A DNA stretch of 32,430 nt from Gammaproteobacteria bacterium. Lineage in GTDB: Bacteria; Pseudomonadota; Gammaproteobacteria; Steroidobacterales; UBA11654. Under the pieces are notes generated by a model that did no database searches, was not told the origin of the DNA, and worked only from the letters and a program-made list of their open reading frames with translations. The position numbers and the translations under genes are program-made. Positions 7,710 to 16,527 of this stretch are shown piece by piece (the first letter of the stretch is position 1; each line of letters opens with the position of its first letter). The stretch covers positions 1 through 32,430 of the forward strand of contig JAPYQN010000015.1 of assembly GCA_029941465.1 (NCBI GenBank), written 5' to 3'.

Positions 7710-9587
7710 CTAATTAACCTTTTTCCCAAAAAGAAAAATTATTATCCAAATCAAAACAATGCCCACAGAGATCATGATCATTGGTGACCAACCGTATCCA
7801 GTCGGAATGGTTCCTATTATCAAGGCAATTGATGCGACTAATATTGCGTAAGGAAACTGGGTTGCAACATGATCGATATGATTACACCCAGAGGCCATAG
7901 AAGACATGATGGTGGTGTCAGAAATTGGTGAGCAATGGTCTCCCCAAACTGCCCCACACAAAACACAAGCCACTGATGAATAGATAATATACATGTGTTC
8001 AATATCTGCCATTCCATTTAAAAAGAGCACTTGCCATGCCAAAGGAATAACAATGGGATAAAAAATACCCATTGTGCCCCAACTGGTCCCTGTAGCAAAA
8101 GCTGTGGTTGCAGCTAAAATAAAAATTATGGTTGGGACTAAAGGAACTGGAAGAAACTCGCCTAAGATGGACACAAGGTATTGAGCCGTTTGCAGTATTT
8201 CAGTAGTTTGTCCTAAAGACCACGCCATGATTAGAACAATAATGGCAAAAATCATGAATTTTACCCCTTCATACCAAGACTGAACAGTTTCTTCCAAGCT
8301 TAGTAAGCCTTGGAATAGGGTTAAAACAAAAGCCGTCATCACGCCTATCAATGAACCCCATAAGAGTGCTTGATAAGCATCAGCTGACCCAATAATATCC
8401 TGAATTGAATCGCCTTCTCCGGTTGCATATAGCCCACCAATGACGCTTATGATAAATATTAAAATTGGGAAAAAAGCATTGATGGCCTTCGCTCTTGAAG
8501 GGTCTTTGGGTTCAAGCTGTTTTGATTCTGCCTCATTCGTGTACCCCATTGAAGCGCCTTGAACCGATTTATCATTGCCTTGTCTAGCAGCAATCTCGTA
8601 CTGATACATCACTGAAAAATCTCTACCTGAACCTGCAATTGTAAAAACAAACGCTAACATGAATATTGGGTAGAAACTGTACAAAATTGAATTCAGATAA
8701 ATTGAATACGCTGACTGATCAATGGCATCAATCTGTCCTACTGAGACATCGATCATTCCTATTTGATAACCCACCCATGTTGTAATCAAGGCTATGCATG
8801 CAACTGGTGCAGCAGTGGCATCAACAAGGAACGCTAACTTTGCTCTAGAGATCTTCAACTTATCAGTCACTTTCCTCATGGTATTACCAACAACCAATGT
8901 GTTTGCATAATCATCAAAAAAGATAGCCAGACCAAGGGATGCAGTAACTAACTGCCCTCTTTTAGCTGAGTTGGTGTAGGGTGTAAGAGAATTGACAATG
9001 CCTTGCATCCCACCATTTTTTGAAATAATCCCCACTAACCCGCCTATCATAAGACTAAAAATTATTACTGCAGCATGATCAGGGTCAGCTAAAGCTTGTT
9101 TGACATACTTTGAAACAACCTCCAAGAAACTTTGCCCCAACACACCGATCTCAAGTCCTAAGATTGAAAAAGAACCGATCCATACCCCTAAAAAAAGAGC
9201 GGGGATCACACTTCTAAAAAAGAGTGCAACTAAAATTGAAACCAGAGGCGGCAATAGTGATATCCAACCCCGCAGAACGTTAATCTCTTCTGTGGCTATT
9301 TCTTTTTGGTCTAAAAGTAACTCTAATTGATTATCGGACTTTTTTTCTACAAGAAGATATTCAAAATTCAGTTCATCACTATTACATACTGTAGGGTCAA
9401 AAATAAGATCATTAATTTTTAATTGGTATGCACATACTTGTTGCAGTTCAAAATTAGTAATAGAGACTTCAAAAGGCACGCTGGTTAGGACGATTTCAGG
9501 TGCTTCAATTGTTGGTGCACTTTTAACCTGAGCTACTAAAAGACTACTCAGACATAATATTAAGAAGGATATTCGTTTTATATGCAT
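7710..9587 (-). CDS. Na+/H+ antiporter NhaC-family transporter with N-terminal signal-like segment and extracytoplasmic extension
   Basis: Multiple TM segments; LFFRSVIPALFLGVWIGS, FFDDYANTLVVGNTMRKVTDKLKISRAKLAFLVDATAAPVA, GDHCSPISDTTIMSSMASGCNHIDHVATQ. Confidence 0.88.
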   Translation of the reverse strand: MHIKRISFLILCLSSLLVAQVKSAPTIEAPEIVLTSVPFEVSITNFELQQVCAYQLKINDLIFDPTVCNSDELNFEYLLVEKKSDNQLELLLDQKEIATEEINVLRGWISLLPPLVSILVALFFRSVIPALFLGVWIGSFSILGLEIGVLGQSFLEVVSKYVKQALADPDHAAVIIFSLMIGGLVGIISKNGGMQGIVNSLTPYTNSAKRGQLVTASLGLAIFFDDYANTLVVGNTMRKVTDKLKISRAKLAFLVDATAAPVACIALITTWVGYQIGMIDVSVGQIDAIDQSAYSIYLNSILYSFYPIFMLAFVFTIAGSGRDFSVMYQYEIAARQGNDKSVQGASMGYTNEAESKQLEPKDPSRAKAINAFFPILIFIISVIGGLYATGEGDSIQDIIGSADAYQALLWGSLIGVMTAFVLTLFQGLLSLEETVQSWYEGVKFMIFAIIVLIMAWSLGQTTEILQTAQYLVSILGEFLPVPLVPTIIFILAATTAFATGTSWGTMGIFYPIVIPLAWQVLFLNGMADIEHMYIIYSSVACVLCGAVWGDHCSPISDTTIMSSMASGCNHIDHVATQFPYAILVASIALIIGTIPTGYGWSPMIMISVGIVLIWIIIFLFGKKVN

Positions 9588-9590
9588 ACA

Positions 9591-10904
9591 CTAGTTATTT
9601 TGGTATAACTTGCCTCCCTTAATGACTACATCGATATTCTCTAAAGCCTGAATATTTAGCAATGGATTATCCCTTACAGCAACCAGATCTGCAAAATAAC
9701 CTTGTTTAATTATGCCAACTTGATCCTCCCAACCCATTACTTTAGCAGCAGCAATGGTGGCTGATTGAATGGCTTCAAGATTGGTCATCCCCCAATCTAC
9801 CATGTAAGCAAATTGCTTAGCATTATCCCCATGGGGATAAACACCTGCATCTGTTCCATAAACTATAATTACTCCAGCTTTATGAGCCTTAGTGAAATTT
9901 TCTCTTTGCAGATCTGTGGTTTCTCTATTTTTCCTTAAAAATTCTTCCGGCCAATTTTCAGCTGCCCCCACGGTATTAATATAATCTCCGTTATAAATAT
10001 CCATGGATAAAGCAACGCCCTCTGCCTTTGCTAGATTTATGCCTTCATTATCAATCAGGGATGCATGTTCGATACTATCAACCCCAGCCAATATAGCCTG
10101 CTTAATAGATTCTGCTCCATGAGCATGAGCGGTAACCTTAACGCCTGATTGATGACCGACCTCAACCACAGCTGTAATTTCATCCTGATTCATTTCCGGA
10201 CTTCCAGGTAAGCTTCCATAGGCCAAAACAGCACCTGAGGCAATCATCTTCAAAAGATCTGCCCCACCTGCAACTGCATTTTCTGCTCTCTGTCTAAATT
10301 CATCAACTCCCTTGGTTACACCAAGCCGAATATGATCAGGAACTTCACCGCTATAACCTGGTATATCAATATCGCCTCCGCCTCCTGGGATGGTGAGATA
10401 ATAGCCTGAAACTTGTATTCTTGGTCCCTTGGTTAATCCTTGATTGATCTCATCCCTTAATCGTTTATCTGTCCATGCTATATAGACACCTAAATCTCGA
10501 ATCGAAGTAAATCCTGCTTGCAAAGTTATGGCGGCATTTACTCGAGCGATTACCAGTTGTTGATCTTGTGAACGATTAAGGAAATCACTCATTACAGCAG
10601 AGCTTTTCTCAGAAATATGGGTGTGCATATCTATTAACCCAGGCAGACAGAAGTGATCACTAAGATTTAAAGTAGTTTTACTAATATCTCTGGAGTTGGC
10701 CTTAACAACACTGATTATTTTCTCACTCTTAGTGTCTATATTGATCAAAATATCTTCGAGTACTCTTCCGTTCTCAACATTTAGTAATTTGCCACAATAA
10801 ATGTTTGAAATATCGTCATTGGCAAAAGAATTTGCTGAGACTAAAACAAAAAAAGCAGCTAAACTGCATTGTCTAATCGAAACCATAACAACAAACCTTA
10901 CCAT
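9591..10904 (-). CDS. Secreted amidohydrolase-family (Xaa-Pro dipeptidase-like) metal-dependent hydrolase
   Basis: N-terminal hydrophobic signal; FCLPGLIDMHTHI, VTAHAHGAESIKQAILAGVDSIEHASL, YGTDAGVYPHG, VGIIKQGYFADLVAVRDNPL. Confidence 0.88.
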   Translation of the reverse strand: MVRFVVMVSIRQCSLAAFFVLVSANSFANDDISNIYCGKLLNVENGRVLEDILINIDTKSEKIISVVKANSRDISKTTLNLSDHFCLPGLIDMHTHISEKSSAVMSDFLNRSQDQQLVIARVNAAITLQAGFTSIRDLGVYIAWTDKRLRDEINQGLTKGPRIQVSGYYLTIPGGGGDIDIPGYSGEVPDHIRLGVTKGVDEFRQRAENAVAGGADLLKMIASGAVLAYGSLPGSPEMNQDEITAVVEVGHQSGVKVTAHAHGAESIKQAILAGVDSIEHASLIDNEGINLAKAEGVALSMDIYNGDYINTVGAAENWPEEFLRKNRETTDLQRENFTKAHKAGVIIVYGTDAGVYPHGDNAKQFAYMVDWGMTNLEAIQSATIAAAKVMGWEDQVGIIKQGYFADLVAVRDNPLLNIQALENIDVVIKGGKLYQNN

Positions 10905-10930
10905 AGAATTTATCCAATTTAGTTTTAAAG

Positions 10931-10951
10931 TGTAATTCCATTTCGATTACA
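10931..10951. promoter_or_regulatory. Inverted repeat TGTAAT-N9-ATTACA, candidate operator in divergent intergenic region
   Basis: Perfect 6-bp arms located 8 nt upstream of ATG 10960 and 26 nt upstream of the divergent gene starting at 10904. Confidence 0.3.
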
Positions 10952-10959
10952 ATAAAAAA

Positions 10960-11907
10960 ATGAAAACATTACCAACACTCATAGCTACTTCAGTTGTCAG
11001 AGGAAGCCAACAAGGCGAAAGTCATGGCGGCATCTATCTTGTCGATTTTGAAAATCAGGTTGCCGAAATTATGGTTGACTGGGATGATTCTGGGATTGAT
11101 TTTACTGGACGTGGTTGGGATCGGGGCTTACGTGGCATTGAATTTAATGGGGGTGAAATTTTTGTAGCAGCCAGTGATGAACTCTTTGTTTATGATCAAC
11201 GGTTTAATGTTAAACGTTCTTATAAAAACACTTTTTTAAGACATGCTCATGAAATCAATAAATTTGAAAATCTTTTATTTGTCACCTCTACGGGCTATGA
11301 CAGCTTACTGGTCTTTGACCTTAATCGTGATGAATTTACCAGAGGTATTCATTTAAGAAAAGGCGCTAAAGGATGGAAATCCCAGCTCTTTGATCCTTTG
11401 TCTAAAGATGGCCCTGAGATGACAAATAATCTTCACCTTAATAATGTTCGATGCTCTAAAAAAGGCTTATTTGTAAGTGGCCTTAGAACTGATGCACTGA
11501 TACACATGGACAGCGATCTCAATGCCAAAGAATATTGCTCTCTGCCTGCAGGCACACATAATGCAAGGCCGTTCAAACAAGGTGTGCTTTTTAATGATAC
11601 AAAAAGTGACTGCGTCAGAGCTGTGGGTCGCGATGGTGATGAAACCAATTTTAAAATCCCTACGTATGATGAAACTGAGCTAACACACACAAATTTGGAT
11701 GATAGTCGCATTGCCCGCCAAGGTTTTGCTAGAGGCTTATGTCTTGTTGATCAACATCTAATCGCGGTTGGTTCTTCGCCATCCACCATCAGTTTATTTA
11801 ACTTGGAGGAAAAAAAGAAGGTTTCGAGTGTGAATCTAAGCATGGACATCAGAAATGCAATACATGGATTGGAGGTGTGGCCTTATGAAAGGTTATTGGA
11901 TAGTTAG
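10960..11907 (+). CDS. Conserved protein, probable beta-propeller (DUF4915/TIGR03032-like)
   Basis: Repeating beta-rich blades (GGIYLVDFENQ, GGEIFVAASDELFVYD, LLFVTSTGYDSLLVFDL, STISLFNLEEKKK); LRHAHEIN and LHLNNVR patterns. Family assignment tentative. Confidence 0.55.
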   Translation: MKTLPTLIATSVVRGSQQGESHGGIYLVDFENQVAEIMVDWDDSGIDFTGRGWDRGLRGIEFNGGEIFVAASDELFVYDQRFNVKRSYKNTFLRHAHEINKFENLLFVTSTGYDSLLVFDLNRDEFTRGIHLRKGAKGWKSQLFDPLSKDGPEMTNNLHLNNVRCSKKGLFVSGLRTDALIHMDSDLNAKEYCSLPAGTHNARPFKQGVLFNDTKSDCVRAVGRDGDETNFKIPTYDETELTHTNLDDSRIARQGFARGLCLVDQHLIAVGSSPSTISLFNLEEKKKVSSVNLSMDIRNAIHGLEVWPYERLLDS

Positions 11908-12169
11908 ATGTGAGTATTATGATCAAGAAGCTTTCGAGCTATATGTGAAAGCAGCCACTGCAATTGTGAAGCAGCATGGTGGTGAATTCTTAGTCCGTGG
12001 TGGAGCTCACATTAAAAAAGAGAATGCGAAACTTGAAAGAACTGTTGTGGTGGAATTTCCTAGTTATGAAATTGCACAATCGGTATATGATGGAGATGAA
12101 TATCAGAATGCCATCCAGCATATTAAGGATTGCTCATTAAGGGATTTTGTTATTTCGGAGGGTTTATGA
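11885..12169 (+). CDS. DUF1330 family protein
   Basis: MKGYWIVRCEYYDQEAFELYVKAATAIVKQHGGEFLVRGG..., typical DUF1330 (dimeric alpha-beta barrel). Start chosen at ATG 11885, overlapping the upstream gene end. Confidence 0.82.
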   Translation: MKGYWIVRCEYYDQEAFELYVKAATAIVKQHGGEFLVRGGAHIKKENAKLERTVVVEFPSYEIAQSVYDGDEYQNAIQHIKDCSLRDFVISEGL

Positions 12170-13569
12170 ATTATAAAAAATTGGCGGTTATCTTGAGTCT
12201 TATTCTATCCATGGAGATAGTTGCTCATCCAAGTCTTATTATTGAAAATATCACCCTCATTGATGCAGAAAATCCTGTTCGATTAAAGCAAACAGTGCTC
12301 ATTGAAGATGGAAAAATACAATCCATTATTGATCCTACTGAAATCATCGAAGAGCAGGAGAATAGCCATACAGTAATTGACGGAAGCGGTAAATTTCTGA
12401 TACCCGGTTTATGGGATGCCCATGTGCATCTGACCTTTATCCCAGAAATAGATCATGAAACCTATTTCAATTTATTTCTAAAAAATGGAATCACCAGTAT
12501 TAGAGATACAGGGGCCGTTATTGAGAAACTTCAACCATCACTGAATTACATCAAAGAAAACCCTAATAAAACCCCCAGACTCTTTTATGCCGGTCCGCTG
12601 ATTGATGGTAGAGACCGTGTTTATAAGGGAAAGGAGCCCGGGTTCCCTGAACTCTCTATTGGCATTGATGAGAGCTCAGATATTGAAAATGTGGTGAATG
12701 ACCTGTTGGACAATGGTGTCACTTTTCTAAAATCGTATGAAATGCTCTCAAAAGATACCTATCTGGAGCTATTGAAAATTGCGAAGAAAAATAATCTTAG
12801 AGTCACCGGACATATACCTCTTAGCATTGATCTTGAGGAAGCCATTGAGGCTGGGCTTGGTGGGATGCAGCATGTCAGAAATATGGATCTTGCCTGCTCC
12901 CTCGACGCCCCAGAATTGCTGACTAAAAGAAGAACACAACTAGAAAATGAAAACGACATTGAAGGCTCTGCTCTGAGAACACAAATACATTCATCTCAAA
13001 GATATTATGCGATTGATAATCATGACCCTAAGAGGTGTTTGAGAATTATCAAGAAATTAGCAGAGTATGGAGTCTTTCAAACTCCAACCCTCACCATTAA
13101 TACTCTTGATTCAAGAAGATTCTATGCTGACCTAAAGTGGAGAGAGACCTACCAATACCTTCCTGAAAAAGCGAGAAACAACTGGCAAGAAGGTTCTATC
13201 AAATCAACCAATCTAGCAGTTACTGACAATGCCTTAATATTTGATAAGTGGAGCTTAGATCTGGTCAATATAATGAATCAAGAAGGAGTTAAGATCATAG
13301 CGGGAACAGATACACCGATTGGCTATCTAACTCCAGGCTTTAGTCTTCACAAAGAACTTGAATTACTCTTTGAAGCTGGAATGACAACAAGGGAAGTGCT
13401 GCGTTCAGCAACCATCACTCCTGCCGAATTTCTTAGTATTGAGAATCAGATGGGAACGATTGATGAAGGTAAGTTAGCAGACCTGGTTATTCTAAATAGT
13501 AACCCTTTGGAATCCATCAGCAATACTCAAGATATTCACATGGTTATTTCCAAAGGAATAATTCAATGA
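12166..13569 (+). CDS. Secreted amidohydrolase-family protein
   Basis: Signal peptide MNYKKLAVILSLILSMEIVAHP; LIPGLWDAHVHLTF, RVTGHIPLSIDLEEAIEAGLGGMQHVRNMD, IIAGTDTPIGYL, MGTIDEGKLADLVILNSNPL. ATG at 12166 overlaps the DUF1330 stop (ATGA). Confidence 0.87.
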   Translation: MNYKKLAVILSLILSMEIVAHPSLIIENITLIDAENPVRLKQTVLIEDGKIQSIIDPTEIIEEQENSHTVIDGSGKFLIPGLWDAHVHLTFIPEIDHETYFNLFLKNGITSIRDTGAVIEKLQPSLNYIKENPNKTPRLFYAGPLIDGRDRVYKGKEPGFPELSIGIDESSDIENVVNDLLDNGVTFLKSYEMLSKDTYLELLKIAKKNNLRVTGHIPLSIDLEEAIEAGLGGMQHVRNMDLACSLDAPELLTKRRTQLENENDIEGSALRTQIHSSQRYYAIDNHDPKRCLRIIKKLAEYGVFQTPTLTINTLDSRRFYADLKWRETYQYLPEKARNNWQEGSIKSTNLAVTDNALIFDKWSLDLVNIMNQEGVKIIAGTDTPIGYLTPGFSLHKELELLFEAGMTTREVLRSATITPAEFLSIENQMGTIDEGKLADLVILNSNPLESISNTQDIHMVISKGIIQ

Positions 13570-13664
13570 AAAAATTAACTGAGAGTCAAAAATCTCGTAA
13601 TGATTCTTTCATACTATTAATTATTTTACTGATCGTTTCATATTTTATATTTAATATAAGTTAA
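13566..13664 (+). CDS. 32-aa putative single-pass membrane small protein
   Basis: ATGA overlap with the amidohydrolase stop; MKKLTESQKSRNDSFILLIILLIVSYFIFNIS*; SD-like AAAGGA at 13552-13557, 8 nt before ATG. Absent from the ORF track because of its length. Confidence 0.5.
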   Translation: MKKLTESQKSRNDSFILLIILLIVSYFIFNIS

Positions 13665-13676
13665 GAAGAAAACTAG

Positions 13677-14276
13677 ATGAAAAATATTATTAAAATGGAT
13701 GAGTTCATGCACCAAAATATCTGGTACAAAAATTTGTTAGCAAATCCAACTGAAATCGGAGCCTTGTTTCCTTTTGGCGCTGAAACAGGCAAGCTCATGA
13801 CAGCGCATCTTGAAGGAATGGATGAAGGTTATATTTTGGAGCTAGGCTCGGGTATGGGAGCTATCACCGAATGTATCCTGCAAAGGCAAGTTCCAGAAGA
13901 TAAGCTAATACTGATTGAAAAGAATAAAAACTTTGCCGACTATCTTAGTCATAAATACAAAAACGCCAATGTCTTTGCAGAAGATGCTGCAAATGCAAAG
14001 ACATTGCTTGAAGCTCAAGGTATCTGTGAAGTGAGACACATTGTTTGTAGCCTGCCATTTGTGATCATGCAACAAGAACAACAGTTGTCTATTTTAGATG
14101 TGATTTTCAAACTACTGCATCCACAAGGTTGCGTCTCCATCGTTACCTATTTTATTCGTTGCCCAATATCAAAAAAGGTTTTGGACCAATATAATAAAAG
14201 CTCCGAGCTATTTGGATTTACTATGAAAAATATACCTCCAGCATACGTCTATCAGATAAAGAGTGGCCAAAGATAA
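13677..14276 (+). CDS. PmtA-like class I SAM methyltransferase (phospholipid N-methyltransferase / rRNA dimethylase-like)
   Basis: IWYKNLLANPTEIGALFPFGAETGKLM, SAM motif YILELGSGMGAITECIL, VCSLPFVIM. Confidence 0.75.
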   Translation: MKNIIKMDEFMHQNIWYKNLLANPTEIGALFPFGAETGKLMTAHLEGMDEGYILELGSGMGAITECILQRQVPEDKLILIEKNKNFADYLSHKYKNANVFAEDAANAKTLLEAQGICEVRHIVCSLPFVIMQQEQQLSILDVIFKLLHPQGCVSIVTYFIRCPISKKVLDQYNKSSELFGFTMKNIPPAYVYQIKSGQR

Positions 14277-14277
14277 T

Positions 14278-14742
14278 ATGAAAAAAATAATACTAATATC
14301 AGCACTACTGTTCAGCTTTAATGGTTGGTCACTCTCCGAATATCGACCCTATGATGAGACGGCTGATGCTCATCAGGATATCGCTGAAGCAGTCAAGCTA
14401 GCAGAAAAATCTGGTAAACATATTTTGCTTGAAATGGGTGGAAATTGGTGTCCAGATTGCAGAACTCTTGGTGCGTATCTTGCTAGAGAAGATATCAAAG
14501 CATGGCTAGATGATCGTTTCATTGTGGTTCCCGTTGATGTGGGCGAATGGGATAAAAATATAGATATCGCTGAACGATATGGAAATCCTATCAGTGAGGG
14601 AATTCCTGCTCTTGTAGTACTGGATAAAAATGAAAATGTAGTCTTTGCCACACTGGCAGGTGAACTGGCCTCGGCTAGAAATATGAGTGGAGATGACTTG
14701 ATTGAGTGGTTGAAAATCAAGATAGAACCCTTTCTAAATTAA
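14278..14742 (+). CDS. Thioredoxin-fold periplasmic protein
   Basis: Signal peptide MKKIILISALLFSFNGWS; redox motif GGNWCPDCRTLGAYL; cis-Pro-type segment EGIPALVVLD. Confidence 0.85.
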   Translation: MKKIILISALLFSFNGWSLSEYRPYDETADAHQDIAEAVKLAEKSGKHILLEMGGNWCPDCRTLGAYLAREDIKAWLDDRFIVVPVDVGEWDKNIDIAERYGNPISEGIPALVVLDKNENVVFATLAGELASARNMSGDDLIEWLKIKIEPFLN

Positions 14743-15536
14743 TGGATCATATCAAAAACTTAAAAATAGTGATCACTGCTGGTGCATCAGGTATCGGTGC
14801 CGAAATTGCAAAAACTCTTTCTGAGGCTGGTGGCCAAGTGATCATTTGTGATAAAGATCAATCCAGTCTAGACGCATTCACTCAAAATAATCCTAATGTA
14901 ATTGCTGTGAAGGCAGATGTATCAGATGAAGAAGAGGTCTTATCTCTTTTTACTACAGTCAAAGAACATTTTGGAGAAATTAATGTATTAATCAATAATG
15001 CTGGCATTGCAGGACCTTCAGCTAAGCTTGAAGATACCAATTTCAAAGACTGGCAACAGACAATGAGTGTCAATTTAAATGGAGCATTCCTTTGTAGTAG
15101 GTCTGCAATTCCTCTGCTCAAACTATCGGGTGGTGGATCAATTATTAATATTGGCTCCACTTCATCATTCATGGGAACACCCCTGCGTTCGTCATATTCA
15201 GCCTCAAAATGGGGATTAATTGGTTTGACAAAAACTTGGGCTATGGAATATGGAGCAGCTAATATTCGAGTTAACACGATCTGTCCAAGCTCGGTTAACG
15301 GAGAAAGAATTGAGCGTGTTATAGAACGAGAAGCAAACTATCGAAATACTTCACCAGAGGAAATCAAAGCCACTTATCTTGATCAAACTTCGCTTAAAAC
15401 TTTTATTGATGCAGAAGAGATTGTGGGAATGATAGTATATCTGCTGTCACCACTGGCAAAAAAGATCACGGGTCAAATGCTCGTCATTGATGGGCACACA
15501 GAAAACCTATCAATGATTGAAATGGAAGAGAAATAG
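14742..15536 (+). CDS. SDR-family oxidoreductase
   Basis: VITAGASGIGAEIAKTLSEAGG, INNAGIAGP, SSYSASKWGLIGLTKTWA (YxxxK). ATG at 14742 overlaps the upstream stop. Confidence 0.9.
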   Translation: MDHIKNLKIVITAGASGIGAEIAKTLSEAGGQVIICDKDQSSLDAFTQNNPNVIAVKADVSDEEEVLSLFTTVKEHFGEINVLINNAGIAGPSAKLEDTNFKDWQQTMSVNLNGAFLCSRSAIPLLKLSGGGSIINIGSTSSFMGTPLRSSYSASKWGLIGLTKTWAMEYGAANIRVNTICPSSVNGERIERVIEREANYRNTSPEEIKATYLDQTSLKTFIDAEEIVGMIVYLLSPLAKKITGQMLVIDGHTENLSMIEMEEK

Positions 15537-15539
15537 ACA

Positions 15540-16520
15540 ATGCAAGCAGCATGGTATGAAGCAATTGGTTCAGCTGAAGAAGTCCTTCATGTTGGAAAAA
15601 TTGACGATCCTTCTCCGATGGAAGGCGAAGTCCTGATTGAAATCAAAGCATCGGGTGTCAATCCTTCTGATGTAAAGACCAGAGCCGGGGCAAGAGGAGA
15701 GTTACAATTTCCCCAAATCATCCCTCATTCAGATGGTGGTGGAATTATTGTCGAAGTCGGTGAAGGAGTCAGCAAGGATCGCATTGGCGAACGAGTATGG
15801 ATATGGAACGGGGCTTTTGGAAGAGCTTATGGAACCTGTGCCGAGCTGATGGCACTCCCCTCGTCTCAAGCGGTTACTATGTCTGAAGATGTTTCATTTG
15901 AAACTGCAGCTTGCTTAGGAATACCAGCCTCAACTGCCTATTACGGTGTCTTTTCTGATGGTTCAGTAGAAAATCAAACTATATTAATTACTGGAGGTGC
16001 TGGAGCTGTGGGTTATCTGGGCATTCAACTTGCTAAATGGTCAGGGGCAAATGTTATCTCGACAGTTAGCAGTGATGATAAAGCAACTGTAGCTAAAGCT
16101 GCTGGAGCAGATCTAGTGGTGAACTATAAAACAGATGATGTGATTGAAGCGGCCAATGATTTCACGAAAGGTTACGGGGTTGACAGAATACTTGAGGTTG
16201 AATTTGGTGGAAATTTATCCGTCAGTGAGCACGTGATAAAAAATAATGGCGTCATTGCAGCTTACGGCTCTGTTGCTGAAGCCAACCCTTCTCTGCCGTT
16301 CTATAACTTGATGTTCAAAGGTGTCAAATTAAATACTTATCTCATCTATATTGTTCCAGAAAATGACAGGGTTGATATTAATAAAGGAATTACTTCTGCC
16401 CTTAGTGATAATGCACTCACTCCTATCATCGCTGAGTCCTTTAACTTGTCTGAGATTATTAATGCACATCAATCGCTTGAAGAAGGTTCTATCATTGGCA
16501 ATGTTGTGATCAACATTTGA
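15540..16520 (+). CDS. Zinc-type alcohol dehydrogenase-like / NADPH:quinone reductase
   Basis: GVNPSDVKTRAG, HSDGGGIIVEVGEGV, TILITGGAGAVGYLGIQLAKWSGANVI, GVDRILEVEFGGN. Confidence 0.9.
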   Translation: MQAAWYEAIGSAEEVLHVGKIDDPSPMEGEVLIEIKASGVNPSDVKTRAGARGELQFPQIIPHSDGGGIIVEVGEGVSKDRIGERVWIWNGAFGRAYGTCAELMALPSSQAVTMSEDVSFETAACLGIPASTAYYGVFSDGSVENQTILITGGAGAVGYLGIQLAKWSGANVISTVSSDDKATVAKAAGADLVVNYKTDDVIEAANDFTKGYGVDRILEVEFGGNLSVSEHVIKNNGVIAAYGSVAEANPSLPFYNLMFKGVKLNTYLIYIVPENDRVDINKGITSALSDNALTPIIAESFNLSEIINAHQSLEEGSIIGNVVINI

Positions 16521-16527
16521 GTAAATA

